From contig OMZO01000036.1 in assembly GCA_900315525.1 (NCBI GenBank), positions 1 through 47,627 on the forward strand: a DNA stretch of 47,627 nt, written 5' to 3'. The position numbers and the translations under genes are program-made. The first letter of the stretch is position 1; the number at the start of each line of letters is the position of its first letter. The notes beneath the pieces were generated by a model. The model was not told where the DNA came from. It saw only the letters and a list, made by a program, of their open reading frames with translations, and did not search any database. Source of the DNA: an uncultured Prevotella sp. (GTDB lineage Bacteria; Bacteroidota; Bacteroidia; Bacteroidales; Bacteroidaceae). Shown here piece by piece: positions 7,210 to 16,798 of the stretch.

Positions 7210-8490
7210 CTATTCTATGACCTTTAGTCGCACAAGTTCGATTTTTGTGGCGGTATTCTTCACTATTTTGCACTCGTAGTTGCCAATCCTGACGATTTCG
7301 TTGAGTTTCGGGAACGACTGGTATTCGTGGAGGATCAGGCCGCCAAGTGTCATATATTCGTCACTCTCAGGCAGGTCGAGGGAGAACATCTCATTGATCT
7401 TCTCAATCTCCAGACGGGCAGAGAGCATGTACTCGCCATCGGCTATCTGACGGGCCACGTGGGTGGAGTTGTCGTGCTCGTCTTCGATCTCACCCGTGAT
7501 CTCCTCCATGATGTCTTCGAGGGAGACCAGACCGCTGGTGCCGCCGAACTCATCGACGACGATGGCCAGCGAGCGCTTCTGCTGCATGAGCATCTTCATG
7601 AGCTTCGAAGCAAGCATCGTCTCGGGCACGTAGCTGATGCTGCGCACGAGGCCTTGCTGCTCACTGATGCACAGCGTGGTGTCGGCCGCAGACAGGCGGA
7701 ACATATCGGAGGAGTGGATATAGCCGATGATATGGTCGATATCCTCGTGATAGACGATGATCTTGGAGTGGCCCGACTCGATGAGCACCTGCTTGAGCTC
7801 CTCGATGGTGGCGGTATCCTCGACGGCGTCGATCTCCGTACGCGGCACCATGCAGTCGCGCACCTTCGTATCCGAGAAGTCGAGGGCGTTCTGGAAGATC
7901 TTCACCTCCTCGCCTATCTCGTCGTCGTTGCCGGCATTGTCGATGCTGGTCTGCACGAGGTAGTCGAGATCGACCTTCGTGAACTCATGGCCTTCGGCGT
8001 CGCGGTTCATGCGGATGCCCACAAGGCGCAGGAGTCCCTTCGACAGAAGGGTGGCGAAACGGGATATGGGATAGAGCAAGACGTAGCACACGTAGGCCGG
8101 AACGGCAAAGAACGTGAGCATCGAGTTGGGATTGTTCTTGAAGATGGTCTTCGGCAGGAACTCACCCGTGAAGAGCACCACCAGCGTGGAGAGCAGCGTG
8201 TCGGCAGTGACGCGCATACCGTCGCTCAGGCCGTAGAAGAGCGTCTCGTCGAAGATACGCGCAAAGAGGATACCATAGACGACGAGGGCGATATTGTTGC
8301 CCACGAGCATCGTCGATACGAAATTGTTCGGGTGATGATAGAACAGGGCGATGGCCTTCTGCGAGAGGCCGTTCTTCTCCTTGTCCATCTCCGCCAGGAG
8401 GCGGTTGCTCGACACGAAGGCTATCTCCATGCCTGAGAAGAAGGCGGAGAAGAGCATGGCGACCAACAGACCAATGATGAGGGACGTCAT
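7210..8490 (-). CDS. Hemolysin/CorC-type CNNM and CBS-domain membrane protein (GldE-like)
   Basis: A protein of 426 aa. An N-terminal CNNM-type membrane domain has hydrophobic helices near residues 1-25, 60-80, 95-115 and 125-150. A cytoplasmic CBS pair follows (about 200-330, including the RDCMVPRTEID entry and DEFGGTSGLVSLEDIMEEI), then a CorC_HlyC domain (about 345-425). Relatives transport or sense divalent cations; Bacteroidetes members close to this are annotated GldE. The ATG overlaps the lptC stop as ATGA, implying translational coupling. Gliding itself is not implied. Confidence 0.88.
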   Translation of the reverse strand: MTSLIIGLLVAMLFSAFFSGMEIAFVSSNRLLAEMDKEKNGLSQKAIALFYHHPNNFVSTMLVGNNIALVVYGILFARIFDETLFYGLSDGMRVTADTLLSTLVVLFTGEFLPKTIFKNNPNSMLTFFAVPAYVCYVLLYPISRFATLLSKGLLRLVGIRMNRDAEGHEFTKVDLDYLVQTSIDNAGNDDEIGEEVKIFQNALDFSDTKVRDCMVPRTEIDAVEDTATIEELKQVLIESGHSKIIVYHEDIDHIIGYIHSSDMFRLSAADTTLCISEQQGLVRSISYVPETMLASKLMKMLMQQKRSLAIVVDEFGGTSGLVSLEDIMEEITGEIEDEHDNSTHVARQIADGEYMLSARLEIEKINEMFSLDLPESDEYMTLGGLILHEYQSFPKLNEIVRIGNYECKIVKNTATKIELVRLKVIE

Positions 8491-9170
8491 GGGGTAACCC
8501 TCCTATGTTTTTGCTGGAGCTGAGGGCGCAGGATGGGCTCTGGGGCCGCTGCGGTGTCGGCAGGAGCAGAGGCAGGAGACTGCGTCTGTGGCGACTCTTC
8601 CTTACTCTCGCCCGTCATGTCTTCCTTGACGAAGGAGCCTTTGGAGTTGGAGATGGTATAGTGGCGCATCTGCTCGTCGCTGAGGAAGTAAGTGCCTTCC
8701 ATCGTGCGCTCGGGCGTGATGAGCTTCGAAAAGACATTGGAGTAGAGTTCGCGGCGCATACCGTCCCAGTAGAGTTCCTCGCTCTGGAAGATCAGACCAT
8801 TGACGTTGCGGATGCGCACACGGCCGCGAAGGTGCCAGAGCTTCTGCTGGTCGTAGTACCAGGCGGTGTCGGCTTGCACGTAGGCCTGCAGTTTGAACTT
8901 CTCGTCGAACTGCTCGAAGAAGACGCCCTTCTCGAACGACCAGCGCGAAGGCACCTTGACGGTGTTGACATCCCACCGCTCGGTAACGATGCGGTACTTG
9001 ATGACGCCTGAGTCGCTGATCAGCGTATTGACGCCATAGGAGGTCATCATCGACACGGAGTCGCGGTCGTAGATGGCAGGGGCGGTATGCTCCTGTGCCT
9101 CGTTGCAGGACAGCAACAGCGCTACGGCAACGGCGACAAGGGTTACTCTACCTTCCATTTTGCGAACCAT
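8487..9170 (-). CDS. lptC: LPS export periplasmic protein LptC
   Basis: A protein of 227 aa. A hydrophobic N-terminus ends in a lipobox-like LLSC (Cys 22 from the first Met), so it may be a lipoprotein. The body shows the short beta-strand repeats of the OstA/LptA-like fold, such as ADTAWYYDQQKLWHLRGRVR and GLIFQSEELYWD. The protein would link the LptBFG exporter to LptA in LPS transport. The tail after residue 190 is Pro/Ala-rich and low complexity. The start could be ATG 9170 or 9158; both overlap the upstream outer-membrane gene (by 28 or 16 nt), and the stop overlaps the CBS gene, so the three are one operon. Confidence 0.85.
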   Translation of the reverse strand: MVRKMEGRVTLVAVAVALLLSCNEAQEHTAPAIYDRDSVSMMTSYGVNTLISDSGVIKYRIVTERWDVNTVKVPSRWSFEKGVFFEQFDEKFKLQAYVQADTAWYYDQQKLWHLRGRVRIRNVNGLIFQSEELYWDGMRRELYSNVFSKLITPERTMEGTYFLSDEQMRHYTISNSKGSFVKEDMTGESKEESPQTQSPASAPADTAAAPEPILRPQLQQKHRRVTP

Positions 9171-10432
9171 CTCTCATTGAAGGTGATGCCGACATTGATG
9201 CGGAACGAATTCTCGGTGACGAGGTTATCGGCTGAACGATGCGACCACTGGGCGCTGATATTAAGCATCGAGCGATTGTTGATGTTGTTCAGGATGGGGA
9301 TACCTAGACCGATGCTGGCGTGATACTCCGTGGGGCCTTTCTGCCCATTAATATTATAATAAGGTGTAGTCATGCCTGCACCGATGCGATAGCGTACGTG
9401 CTGGAGATACTTGCGGCCATTGGGGTTAGGCGTCCACTCACCACCGACGTTCACCTTCTGGCAGTCGCGCAGCAGGCCAGTGCGCATGACGTAGTCGGCA
9501 GTGCCGTCTTCACTCTTCACGTAGTCGGGATACTGCAGTCCTCCCCAGTGCTGCATCTGGAAGTCGGCACCAACGCGCAAGGTCTTACCGTGATTGTAGG
9601 CCAGACCGACGGTCCACATGGTGGCCAGCTCCATATCGCTGCCAGCGGAATAAGAGGTCGTATCTGCCTTGTTGATGGCCGTATTGCGATGAATGATCAG
9701 ACAGGTGGGTTCGCCCTTGAACTTATGGCCCGGGGTGAATGTGGCACCGAGCACGAGCTGGTCGTTCTTGCCAACCGGGAACTCTGCCTGCGCGCCGATG
9801 TCGAGCTTGAAGCTGCTCATCGTGGCCTGATACTGCTTGGAGAGCGTGTTGATGTCGGAACTGCTGCTCGTAGTGATGTTCATCAGATAGTCGCCCCAGA
9901 GATAGGAGAAATTAAAACCGATACTGAGGGGCTTGATGATGCGCCAGCCGGCACCGAGGTAGAGCTGAGACATGCCGCCATTACCATCGTGGGTGGTGGT
10001 GATGGTGGTCTGTACGTCGTCGAAACGCTCCTTCGACGAGTAACTGTAGCCGATATTGGAGAAAGGCATGATACCGAAACTCATACCAAAGTTACGCGTC
10101 AGGCGGAAGAGACCCATCACATAGTCGAAGCCGCCGTTCTTGCCGTTGAGCTTCGTTCCGCCCTCCTTATACCGAGTGAACTGGCCGGAGAGACCGCCAT
10201 CAAAGAGGAACGTCAGGGAATCGACTGCTGAATAGGAGGCAGGGTTGGCGGGATTGACCTCGTTTCCCTTGCGGAAACCCTGGGCCACGCCACTCATACC
10301 TTTATTGAACCCTACGCTCTGATCGGTGAGGTCACCAAAACCATATTGGCTGTAGGGAGAGTTGGTGCCCTGTGCATAGACACCTGTCGCTGCCATTGCC
10401 GACAAAGCGAGGCAACAGAGGAATTTATTCAT
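9143..10432 (-). CDS. Predicted outer-membrane beta-barrel protein
   Basis: A protein of 429 aa starting MNKFLCCLALSAMAATGVYA, with a clean signal peptide cleaved after VYA. The mature N-terminus (NSPYSQYGFGDL) and alternating amphipathic strands (for example LSIGFNFSYLWGDYL and LRVGADFQMQHWGG) resemble Bacteroidetes outer-membrane proteins of the PorV/FadL-like class. The start at 10432 is preferred over 10474 because the longer form places charged residues before the signal peptide and begins at the -7 element. It is first in the operon with lptC and the CBS gene. Specific cargo is unknown. Confidence 0.8.
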   Translation of the reverse strand: MNKFLCCLALSAMAATGVYAQGTNSPYSQYGFGDLTDQSVGFNKGMSGVAQGFRKGNEVNPANPASYSAVDSLTFLFDGGLSGQFTRYKEGGTKLNGKNGGFDYVMGLFRLTRNFGMSFGIMPFSNIGYSYSSKERFDDVQTTITTTHDGNGGMSQLYLGAGWRIIKPLSIGFNFSYLWGDYLMNITTSSSSDINTLSKQYQATMSSFKLDIGAQAEFPVGKNDQLVLGATFTPGHKFKGEPTCLIIHRNTAINKADTTSYSAGSDMELATMWTVGLAYNHGKTLRVGADFQMQHWGGLQYPDYVKSEDGTADYVMRTGLLRDCQKVNVGGEWTPNPNGRKYLQHVRYRIGAGMTTPYYNINGQKGPTEYHASIGLGIPILNNINNRSMLNISAQWSHRSADNLVTENSFRINVGITFNERWFAKWKVE

Positions 10433-10471
10433 ATTTTGTGCTTTATTTCTATAGAAATTCATTTCAGCGTG

Positions 10472-10479
10472 CAAAATTA
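10472..10479 (-). promoter_or_regulatory. -7 element for the outer-membrane/lptC/CBS operon
   Basis: TAATTTTG on the minus strand (10479-10472), about 40 nt before the ATG at 10432. It lies back to back with the plus-strand element at 10525-10532, so this 104-nt gap is a divergent promoter region. Confidence 0.55.
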
Positions 10480-10524
10480 TCGAAAAAAAATGGAATAAAA
10501 CGCTTTTTACTGCAAAATATAAAG

Positions 10525-10532
10525 TATTTTTG
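10525..10532 (+). promoter_or_regulatory. -7 element immediately before the DUF4105 gene
   Basis: TATTTTTG at 10525-10532, followed by the GTG codon at 10537. The -33 region (TTTTTAC, about 10504) is weak. Transcription would start at or within a few bases of the GTG, implying a leaderless message. Confidence 0.5.
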
Positions 10533-10536
10533 CATC

Positions 10537-11739
10537 GTGAAACAAAAAAATAACATTTTTAGGAGATTCTGCCTCGTTCTGCTGACATTAATGGCTGTCG
10601 GAGAGACGATGGCAGCCAATGCATACAATGAGGACTATCTGGCGCAGTTTGACTCCGTCGAGGTAAGTCTGCTGACATGTTCGCCCCACGAGGAGATCTA
10701 CAGTCTCTACGGGCACAGTGCCCTGCGCTGGCACGACCTGCGGGCAGAGAGAAATGTGGATGTCGTGTACAACTGGGGGCTCTTCGACTTCCAGAAACCC
10801 AATTTCGTGCTGCGTTTCGTATTCGGACTGACGGACTACGAGGTGGGAGGATTCCCCTACCAGCTCTTCCTCGAGGAATACAAGTATGTGGGCAGCAGCG
10901 TGACTGAGCAGGTGATCAACCTCACCAATAGCGAGAAAGCCAGACTGAGCGAGGCGATGAGAGAGAACCTGCGGCCCGAAAACCGCGTCTATCGGTATAA
11001 TTACTTCTACGACAACTGTTCGACACGCCCTCGTGACATCATAGAGCGCAGCATCGAGGGAGAAGTGAAATATCAGTCGCGGGAAGACTATCAGCCCAGC
11101 TACAGGGAGATGGTGCGCGTATGTACCCGTAACCACCCTTGGGCCACCTTCGGCAACGATATCCTGCTGGGCGTGAAGGCAGACTTCAAGACGACGCTGC
11201 GCGAACAGGAGTTCCTGCCAGAGAACCTGCTCTACGACTTCGATCGTGCCCAGATCTATAGCGACGGCATCTATCGTCCACTGGTGAAGGAAAGGCGTAT
11301 CGCCTTACCGAACGGTGTACAGGTAATTGAGAAAGACTTCCCACTGACGCCGACAGAGTGTGCCCTGATACTGCTGGGACTCTCGTTGCTCATCATCGTA
11401 TGGGAATGGCGCTGCAAGAAGACGGTCGTCGTATGGGACGTGCTGCTGATGCTCTTGCAGGGACTGGCAGGCTGCGTGCTCTTCGTGATGCTCTTCTCGC
11501 AGCATCCGACCACCAGCACCAACCTCCAACTGCTGTTGCTGAACCCGCTGCCTCTGGGCTTCCTCTACAGCGTCATCAGAGGGCGCGACAGTCACTGGTG
11601 GGGCATTCAGGTCATATTGGCAGGCTGCTTCCTGGCGGGGAGTCTCCTGCAGCACTATGCCGAGGGAATGCTGATTCTGGCACTATGTTTGCTGTTACGT
11701 AGTGGTATTCATCTAATTTTAGACAAGAAAAAGGCGTGA
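10537..11739 (+). CDS. DUF4105 (Lnb N-terminal periplasmic domain) membrane protein
   Basis: A protein of 400 aa from the GTG at 10537. That start leaves a good signal peptide (KQKNNIFRRFCLVLLTLMAV, cleavage near TMAANA), whereas the longer frame begins upstream of the promoter. The periplasmic DUF4105 domain spans about residues 35-230 and shows its typical segments: LLTCSPHEEIYSLYGHSALR, VVYNWGLFDF and YNYFYDNCSTRPRDI, whose Cys and His may be catalytic. About four C-terminal membrane segments follow (residues 275-400). The family is related to a region of lacto-N-biosidase, but its activity in this group is unknown. The stop overlaps the next start (GTGA). Confidence 0.85.
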   Translation: MKQKNNIFRRFCLVLLTLMAVGETMAANAYNEDYLAQFDSVEVSLLTCSPHEEIYSLYGHSALRWHDLRAERNVDVVYNWGLFDFQKPNFVLRFVFGLTDYEVGGFPYQLFLEEYKYVGSSVTEQVINLTNSEKARLSEAMRENLRPENRVYRYNYFYDNCSTRPRDIIERSIEGEVKYQSREDYQPSYREMVRVCTRNHPWATFGNDILLGVKADFKTTLREQEFLPENLLYDFDRAQIYSDGIYRPLVKERRIALPNGVQVIEKDFPLTPTECALILLGLSLLIIVWEWRCKKTVVVWDVLLMLLQGLAGCVLFVMLFSQHPTTSTNLQLLLLNPLPLGFLYSVIRGRDSHWWGIQVILAGCFLAGSLLQHYAEGMLILALCLLLRSGIHLILDKKKA

Positions 11740-13265
11740 GAAACCGTTATCTCTATATCACCCTGCTGGCAGTACTCGGCTGGAACGTCGAGACTCAGGG
11801 ACAGACAGGCAACAGACAGGTGCCGCGACTGGTGGTGAACATCACCATTGATCAGTTGCGCAGCGACTATCTGGAAGTTTTTACGCCGCTTTATGGCAAC
11901 GACGGTTTCAAACGGCTGACAGAACAGGGCGTCGTCTTTGCAGGCGCCTATCCCTTCGACCATCCAGACAGAGCCTCAGCCATCTCGACAATCCTCACAG
12001 GCACCACGCCTTTCTATCACGGCATCGTGGGCCTACAGTGGATGGACAGAAGCAGTCTGAGACCTGTGCGCTGCACAGAACAGATGCTGAAGCCAGGGGT
12101 CGCCACACCTGACAACCTGACGGTCTCCACACTGGGTGACGAGTTGAAGGTAAGCACCAACGGAGATGCGAAAATATTTGCCATTGCACCCTATCAGGAT
12201 ATGGCCGTACTCTCTGCAGGTCACGCAGCCGACAATGCCTGTTGGATGGATGAACGGACGGGGCAATGGACCACGTCGCAGTATTACGCGAACAATACAC
12301 CGAATTGGCTACTGAGTTTCAACGAATTAAGGAGACTCAACAATATATCGAGAAAGTACGTTTGGAGACCGCTTGACGCCCCACAGGGACGGGCTGCCTT
12401 CGAGCATGTGATGAAAGGCGAAAACGGCTATCGCCAGTATCTCCGTTCTGCACTGATAAATTCGGACATTACAGAACTCGCCCTGCAGAGTGTCGCCAAC
12501 CTCACGCTGGGTTCTGACAGCATCACGGACCTGCTCTGCCTGACCTATTACGCCGGACTCTATGAGGATAAGCCTGTGACAGATTGTCAGTCGGAACTGA
12601 AAGACACCTACCTGCGTCTGGACCGTGAACTCGGGAAACTCATCAGCGACCTCGAACAGAAACTCGGCAAAGAACATGTGCTTTTCGTCGTGACCAGTAC
12701 CGGCGAGGCCGAGACTGATGCCACCGACTATGCCAAGTATCGCATTCCGACAGGTACTTTCTACATCAATCGTGCCGCCAACCTGCTGAATATGTACTTC
12801 AGTGCTCAGTGGGGACAGGCGCGCTATATTGAGACCAGTTACGACAACCAGATCTTCGTGAACCACAAACTGTTGGAACAGAAGCGGTTGGACAAGACGG
12901 AATTCTACGCCCGTTCTCAGGCTTTCCTGGCTGAGATGGCCGGTGTGAAGAGCGTCTATACCAGCATACAGTTGCAGAATGCCCACAACGATCATCTCTT
13001 GCGGATGCGTAACAGCTTCTCGCCCCAGCGTTGCGGGGATATCCTCATCGAAGTAGCCCCAGGCTGGCATCTGCAGCATGAGGATACTGGCAGCAACCGT
13101 CTGTCACAGGTATCAGCAGTACCCTTCCCCGTCATATTCTACGGCGGAGACCTTCAGGCTGAGCACGTCAAGGGCACCATCACCACTGACAGGATAGCCC
13201 CCACCCTTGCGAAAGCCATCCGCATCAGGGCTCCCAATGCATGCAGTGCAGAACCGTTGTTCTGA
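11736..13265 (+). CDS. Alkaline-phosphatase-superfamily protein, probably catalytically inactive
   Basis: A protein of 509 aa with a signal peptide (1-22) and a type I phosphodiesterase/PafA-like fold. The first metal-site strand is kept (VVNITIDQLRSDYL, D39), as are TGTTPFYHGIVG and DTYLRLD. The nucleophile motif T-x-x-G-H-A reads DHPDRA at 75-80. The second metal motif (TADHG in active enzymes) reads VTSTG at 320-324. The strand that normally carries D-x-x-G-H reads YYAGL. Several metal ligands and the Thr nucleophile therefore appear missing. I recall similar VTSTG paralogues in other Bacteroidales, so this may be a conserved pseudoenzyme. Its GTG start overlaps the DUF4105 stop. Confidence 0.8.
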   Translation: MRNRYLYITLLAVLGWNVETQGQTGNRQVPRLVVNITIDQLRSDYLEVFTPLYGNDGFKRLTEQGVVFAGAYPFDHPDRASAISTILTGTTPFYHGIVGLQWMDRSSLRPVRCTEQMLKPGVATPDNLTVSTLGDELKVSTNGDAKIFAIAPYQDMAVLSAGHAADNACWMDERTGQWTTSQYYANNTPNWLLSFNELRRLNNISRKYVWRPLDAPQGRAAFEHVMKGENGYRQYLRSALINSDITELALQSVANLTLGSDSITDLLCLTYYAGLYEDKPVTDCQSELKDTYLRLDRELGKLISDLEQKLGKEHVLFVVTSTGEAETDATDYAKYRIPTGTFYINRAANLLNMYFSAQWGQARYIETSYDNQIFVNHKLLEQKRLDKTEFYARSQAFLAEMAGVKSVYTSIQLQNAHNDHLLRMRNSFSPQRCGDILIEVAPGWHLQHEDTGSNRLSQVSAVPFPVIFYGGDLQAEHVKGTITTDRIAPTLAKAIRIRAPNACSAEPLF

Positions 13266-13269
13266 GGAT

Positions 13270-13287
13270 AAAAGAATAAATTCTTTT
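13270..13287 (+). terminator. Weak A/T hairpin after the phosphatase-like gene
   Basis: AAAAGAAT (13270-13277) and ATTCTTTT (13280-13287) form a perfect 8-bp inverted repeat with only a 2-nt centre. A T-rich stretch follows a little downstream. As a terminator it would be weak. Confidence 0.35.
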
Positions 13288-13338
13288 GTCTTTCGCTCTT
13301 TTTTCAGCGTTTTTACGAGTTATTTGGAAAATTTTGAG

Positions 13339-13346
13339 TAACTTTG
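13339..13346 (+). promoter_or_regulatory. -7 element of the secA promoter
   Basis: TAACTTTG at 13339-13346 fits TAnnTTTG, 65 nt before the secA ATG. The -33 is not clear; a TTTG at 13323 is too close. Confidence 0.5.
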
Positions 13347-13410
13347 CACCCAATTTGTAACAAACAGGTGTAGAAAACTCCATTTAGTCAATAATAAAAA
13401 AAGAAATACA

Positions 13411-16400
13411 ATGAATTTCAACAAATTTTTGAAGTCGCTGTTTGGTGATAAGTCCACCCGCGACATGAAGCTGATCCAGCCACTGGTGGAAAAGGTAAAA
13501 GCCGTATCACCAGAGATTGAGAAACTGGACAACGATGCACTGCGCCAGCGCACCAAGACCATTCAGCAGCAGGTGCAGGACGCTGCCAAGGAGCAGAAAG
13601 CCCGCATCGACGAACTGAAGGCCACTATCGAGAGCACGCCCATCGACGAGCGTGCAGACATCTTCGCACAGATCGACAAGATCGAGAAGGAAGTGCTCGA
13701 CATCTACGAGAAAGCCCTCGACGAGGTAATGCCAGAAGTGTTTGCCATCGTGAAAGAAACCGCCCGCCGCTTTGCCGAAAACGAGGAGACCATCGTGACG
13801 GCCACAGACTTCGACCGTGAGTTGGCTGGTGACCCGAAGAAGGACTTCATCACCATCGACGGCGACAAGGCCATCTATCATAACCACTGGACTGCAGGCG
13901 GTAACGACCTGAAATGGGAGATGATCCACTACGACGTACAGTTGTTTGGCGGTGTCGTACTGCATCAGGGAAAGATCGCTGAGATGGCCACTGGTGAGGG
14001 TAAGACGCTCGTGGCTACCCTGCCAGTATTCCTGAATGCCCTCACGGGTAATGGTGTACACGTGGTGACGGTGAACGACTATCTGGCCAAGCGTGACTCG
14101 GAGTGGATGGGTCCGCTCTATATGTTCCACGGCCTCTCCGTCGACTGTATCGATAAGCACCAGCCTAACTCAATGGCCCGCCGCAAGGCTTATCAGGCAG
14201 ATATCACCTTCGGTACGAACAACGAGTTCGGTTTCGACTATCTGCGTGACAATATGGCTATCTCGCCTGCCGACCTCGTGCAGCGCTCACATAACTACGC
14301 CATCGTCGACGAGGTGGACTCCGTGTTGATCGATGATGCCCGTACACCGTTGATCATCTCTGGTCCTATCCCTAAGGGCGATGACCAGATGTTCGAGGAA
14401 TACCAGCCGCTGGTAGAGAAACTCGTCGGCGTACAGCGCCAACTGGCCACACAGTATCTGGCAGATGCCAAGACGCTCATCGCGGAAGGTAACAAGCTGA
14501 TAGAGGCTGGTAACAAGAAAGAAGGTCAGGAGAAGCTCGACACGGGTTTCCTGTCGCTCTATCGTTCGCACAAGGCGATGCCAAAGAACAAGCCACTCAT
14601 CAAGTTCCTCTCGGAGGAAGGTATCAAGAGTGGCATGCAGGCTACGGAGAACATCTATATGGAGAACAACAACCGCCGTATGCCGGAGTGCGTGGAGCCC
14701 CTCTACTTCGTGGTGGATGAGAAACTGACCAGTTGTGATCTGACTGATAAGGGTACTGCCTGGCTGGCCAAGCAGGTGAACGACAACGAACTGTTCGTAT
14801 TGCCCGATATCACCTCGGAACTCTCGGCTCTCGAGGCAGAGACTGGCCTCACCGACCAGGAGCGTCTCGACAAGAAAGACGAGTTGCTGAACCACTATGC
14901 CGTCCAGTCGGAACGCGTACATACCCTCCAGCAGTTGCTGAAGGCCTACTGTATGTTTAATAAGGACGATGAGTACGTCGTGATTGACGGTGAAGTGAAG
15001 ATTGTCGATGAGCAGACGGGCCGTATCATGGAAGGCCGACGCTGGAGTGACGGTCTGCATCAGGCTGTGGAGGCCAAGGAGCACGTGAAGGTGGAGGCTG
15101 CCACACAGACCTTCGCTACCATCACCCTGCAGAACTACTTCCGTATGTACCACAAGCTGGCAGGTATGACGGGTACTGCCTCTACAGAGGCTGGTGAGTT
15201 CTGGGATATCTACAAACTCGACGTGGTAGAGATTCCTACCAACCGTCCCGTGATCCGTAATGACCAAGACGACCGCGTCTATAAGACCGCTCGTGAGAAA
15301 TACAACGCTGTCATCGAGGAGATCGTGAAGATGCGTGAGAGCGGACGTCCGACACTGGTAGGTACGACCTCAGTCGAAATCTCTGAGTTGCTCTCGAAGA
15401 TGCTCTCGATGCGTAAGATACCACATCAGGTGCTGAACGCTAAGTTGCACCAGAAGGAGGCAGACATCGTGGCACTCGCTGGTCAGTCGACGAATGGTTT
15501 GGGTGCTGTGACCATCGCTACCAATATGGCGGGACGTGGTACGGATATCAAGCTGTCGCCCGAGGTAAAGGCTGCCGGTGGTCTGGCCATCATCGGTACA
15601 GAGCGCCATGAGAGCCGTCGCGTTGACCGTCAGTTGCGTGGTCGTGCAGGTCGTCAGGGCGACCCGGGTTCTTCTGTATTCTATGTCTCACTGGAAGACA
15701 AGCTGATGCGTCTGTTCGCCTCTGAGCGTATCGCCAACGTGATGGACAAGCTCGGCTTCAAAGACGGCGAGATGATCGAGAGTCCGATGATATCGAAGAG
15801 TATCGAGCGCGCCCAGAAGAAGGTCGAGGAGAACAACTTCGGTATCCGTAAGCGCCTGATTGAGTACGATGACGTGATGAACAAGCAGCGTACCGTGATC
15901 TACGAGAAGCGCCGCCACGCCCTGATGGGAGAACGTATCGGCATGGATATCGCCAACATCATCTGGGACCGCGTCGTGAATATCATCGAGAATACCGCCG
16001 ACTACGAGAGTTGCAAGGAGGAGTTCCTGCACGTGCTCTCAATGGAGGTGCCCTTCACTAACGAGGAATATATCAACCAGCCACGCGAACAACTGACGGA
16101 AAATGCCTTCCAGGCTGCCATCGGAAACTTCAACCGTCGCACGGAACGCATCCAGACAGTGGCTAACCCCATCATCAAACAGGTGTATGAGAACCAGGGA
16201 CAACTCTACGAGCGTATCATGGTGCCCCTGACTGACGGCCGTAGGATGTACAACATACCTTGTAACCTCAAAGAGGCTTACGAGACGGAGTCTAAGTCGG
16301 TGGTGAAGGAGTTTGAGAAGAGCATCCTGCTGCATATTATCGACGACTCCTGGAAGGAGAACCTGCGCCAGCTCGACGAACTGAAGCACTCCGTGCAGAA

Positions 16401-16776
16401 CGCTTCATACGAGCAGAAAGACCCGTTGTTGATCTTCAAACTCGAGAGTGCGAAGGTATGGGATGACATGATCAACGAGATGTACAACCGCATCTGCTCG
16501 ATCCTGACACGTGCCCAGATTCCTGAGATGCAGCAACAGGTGCAGGAGGCAGCCCCTGAGCAGCATACCCAGCGCCAGCAGTACACTGAGAGTAAGCAGA
16601 ACATCGGCGAGGAGCAACTCTCCGACCCGAACCAGCGTGCCGCTGCCCAGCAGGACACCCGCGCCCAGCAGCCACGCACACCTATCACAAAGGATAAACT
16701 GCCTGGACGCAATGATCCTTGTCCTTGCGGCTCTGGTAAGAAGTTCAAGAACTGTCACGGTAAAGGAATTGTCTAA
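13411..16776 (+). CDS. secA: Preprotein translocase motor ATPase SecA
   Basis: A protein of 1121 aa, longer than the roughly 900 aa of E. coli SecA, as in other Bacteroidetes, owing to insertions in the N-terminal and motor domains. Walker A is GEGKT near residue 195 ([14 protein letters not shown]). The Walker B/DEAD-like motif is [17 protein letters not shown], and the second helicase half shows [12 protein letters not shown] and [15 protein letters not shown] Gln-rich linker leads to the C-terminal zinc-binding tail with [14 protein letters not shown], which binds SecB or ribosomes in relatives. It drives Sec-dependent export. The ABC ATPase follows after 22 nt. Confidence 0.98.
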   Translation: MNFNKFLKSLFGDKSTRDMKLIQPLVEKVKAVSPEIEKLDNDALRQRTKTIQQQVQDAAKEQKARIDELKATIESTPIDERADIFAQIDKIEKEVLDIYEKALDEVMPEVFAIVKETARRFAENEETIVTATDFDRELAGDPKKDFITIDGDKAIYHNHWTAGGNDLKWEMIHYDVQLFGGVVLHQGKIAEMATGEGKTLVATLPVFLNALTGNGVHVVTVNDYLAKRDSEWMGPLYMFHGLSVDCIDKHQPNSMARRKAYQADITFGTNNEFGFDYLRDNMAISPADLVQRSHNYAIVDEVDSVLIDDARTPLIISGPIPKGDDQMFEEYQPLVEKLVGVQRQLATQYLADAKTLIAEGNKLIEAGNKKEGQEKLDTGFLSLYRSHKAMPKNKPLIKFLSEEGIKSGMQATENIYMENNNRRMPECVEPLYFVVDEKLTSCDLTDKGTAWLAKQVNDNELFVLPDITSELSALEAETGLTDQERLDKKDELLNHYAVQSERVHTLQQLLKAYCMFNKDDEYVVIDGEVKIVDEQTGRIMEGRRWSDGLHQAVEAKEHVKVEAATQTFATITLQNYFRMYHKLAGMTGTASTEAGEFWDIYKLDVVEIPTNRPVIRNDQDDRVYKTAREKYNAVIEEIVKMRESGRPTLVGTTSVEISELLSKMLSMRKIPHQVLNAKLHQKEADIVALAGQSTNGLGAVTIATNMAGRGTDIKLSPEVKAAGGLAIIGTERHESRRVDRQLRGRAGRQGDPGSSVFYVSLEDKLMRLFASERIANVMDKLGFKDGEMIESPMISKSIERAQKKVEENNFGIRKRLIEYDDVMNKQRTVIYEKRRHALMGERIGMDIANIIWDRVVNIIENTADYESCKEEFLHVLSMEVPFTNEEYINQPREQLTENAFQAAIGNFNRRTERIQTVANPIIKQVYENQGQLYERIMVPLTDGRRMYNIPCNLKEAYETESKSVVKEFEKSILLHIIDDSWKENLRQLDELKHSVQNASYEQKDPLLIFKLESAKVWDDMINEMYNRICSILTRAQIPEMQQQVQEAAPEQHTQRQQYTESKQNIGEEQLSDPNQRAAAQQDTRAQQPRTPITKDKLPGRNDPCPCGSGKKFKNCHGKGIV

Positions 16777-16798
16777 TATATATATTAAGGTATAAAAG

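Noticed and set aside
7327-8436. Long open frame (369 aa) on the plus strand opposite the CBS-domain gene
   Set aside because: It mirrors the codon pattern of the real gene, is rich in His/Asp/Glu/Leu/Val as antisense frames usually are, and shows no domain or start signal.
9320-10231. Plus-strand open frame of 303 aa opposite the outer-membrane protein gene
   Set aside because: Antisense composition and no upstream signal; the minus-strand gene has a signal peptide and an operon context.
14287-15267. Antisense open frame of 326 aa within secA
   Set aside because: It lies wholly opposite a conserved secA stretch and has no recognisable domain or promoter.
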